A stretch of 64,000 bases of DNA from Owenia fusiformis. Taxonomy: Eukaryota > Annelida > Polychaeta > Sabellida > Oweniidae. The notes below the pieces were generated by a model, which searched no databases, was not told where the DNA came from, and was given only the letters and a program-made list of their open reading frames with translations. The position numbers and the translations under genes were made by a program. This document shows positions 63,801 to 64,000 of this stretch, in pieces. The stretch spans positions 32,581,524 through 32,645,523 of the forward strand of contig CAIIXF020000006.1 in NCBI GenBank assembly GCA_903813345.2, given 5' to 3'. Within the stretch, counting starts at the first letter, position 1, and each line of letters begins with the position of its first letter.

Positions 63801-64000
63801 CGTCCGGCGACGTGTCATCCCGAGATGACACGAGACATCACCACTCTGTTCAACTTGAACTATAACATCATTTTATACCATTAATTTCAATTTTAGAAAG
63901 AAAAATTTATTTCGTACCGCTCATCCGAGGAGGATCTCATCCTAAGAGTGTCTCGTCCGGCGACGTGTCATCCCGAGATGACACCAGACATCACCACTCT
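57876..64000 (-). repeat. Type B array, reverse orientation, continuing past the window
   Basis: About 40 type B monomers mirror the region from 46.5 kb down to about 41.3 kb. Private markers shared with the left include CATCCCAAATGACAC (58620), the deletion CTCGTCGGCG (58752), GATGAGGATCCCATCC (60571), TTATAAAGAAAAATTTATTTAG (near 62824), TTTTTTACC (63258), GAAACATTTATTTC (63441) and CTTATACTAT (63701). An 11-monomer segment is duplicated (61141 and 62824, offset 1683 bp). The array runs off the right edge. Confidence 0.95.

Larger units (their letters stand above)
41344..64000. repeat. Large palindrome (inverted duplication of satellite blocks)
   Basis: The satellite direction flips at the centre (51790-52308), and private variants mirror each other. 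Left plus right coordinates of matching markers give 104098 (51485/52613), 103946 (50009/53937), 104579 (46511/58068 and 43914/60665) and 105344 (42520/62824 and 41568/63776). Sums constant within stretches and stepping by roughly -153, +633 and +765 show true mirror symmetry broken by a few unit-scale indels. The visible arm is at least 11.4 kb and is cut only by the window edge. Confidence 0.9.

Overview
This window is eukaryotic repetitive DNA with no gene I can support. About 85% of it is one 153-bp tandem satellite. Nearly all the rest is one family of short (~631 bp) transposable elements plus scraps of single-copy sequence. There are no bacterial operons, ribosome binding sites, rRNA, tRNA or CRISPR arrays. 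Long homogenised satellite blocks, self-nested short elements and a helentron-like insertion suggest heterochromatin of an animal, probably an invertebrate. The species cannot be named from the sequence, and centromeric, subtelomeric or interstitial location cannot be told apart.

Layout. Positions 1-7291 are a nest of copies of the ~631-bp element. Its termini are TGTTACGCGGTA and TACCGCGTAACA, and insertions are flanked by 5-bp (once 6-bp) target duplications. Some copies sit inside older copies, and several are fold-back or partially duplicated derivatives. At 7292 the satellite starts. One monomer is followed by another element copy (7449-8077), then a head-to-tail array runs to 51484. Two monomer subfamilies, A and B, differ at eight diagnostic positions. 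A fills 8078 to ~20.9 kb and B fills ~20.9 to 46.56 kb, followed by alternating A/B/A blocks. A 317-bp helentron-like insertion interrupts B at 36567.

At 51485-52613 a full element copy, 193 bp of single-copy DNA and an inverted half element form a centre. Beyond it (52614-64000) the same satellite runs in the opposite orientation and mirrors the left side, sharing private mutations. The window therefore holds a large palindrome with arms of at least 11 kb, still continuing at the right edge. The arms differ by steps of whole monomers and by one out-of-phase deletion of about 633 bp.

The main biological interest is the link between the element and the array. The element sits at the left edge of the array, just inside it, and at the palindrome centre, always at the same monomer phase. 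Fold-back structures are present at both the array edge and the palindrome axis. The short open reading frames in the element clusters are translations of its repeated 22-bp modules and are not treated as genes.
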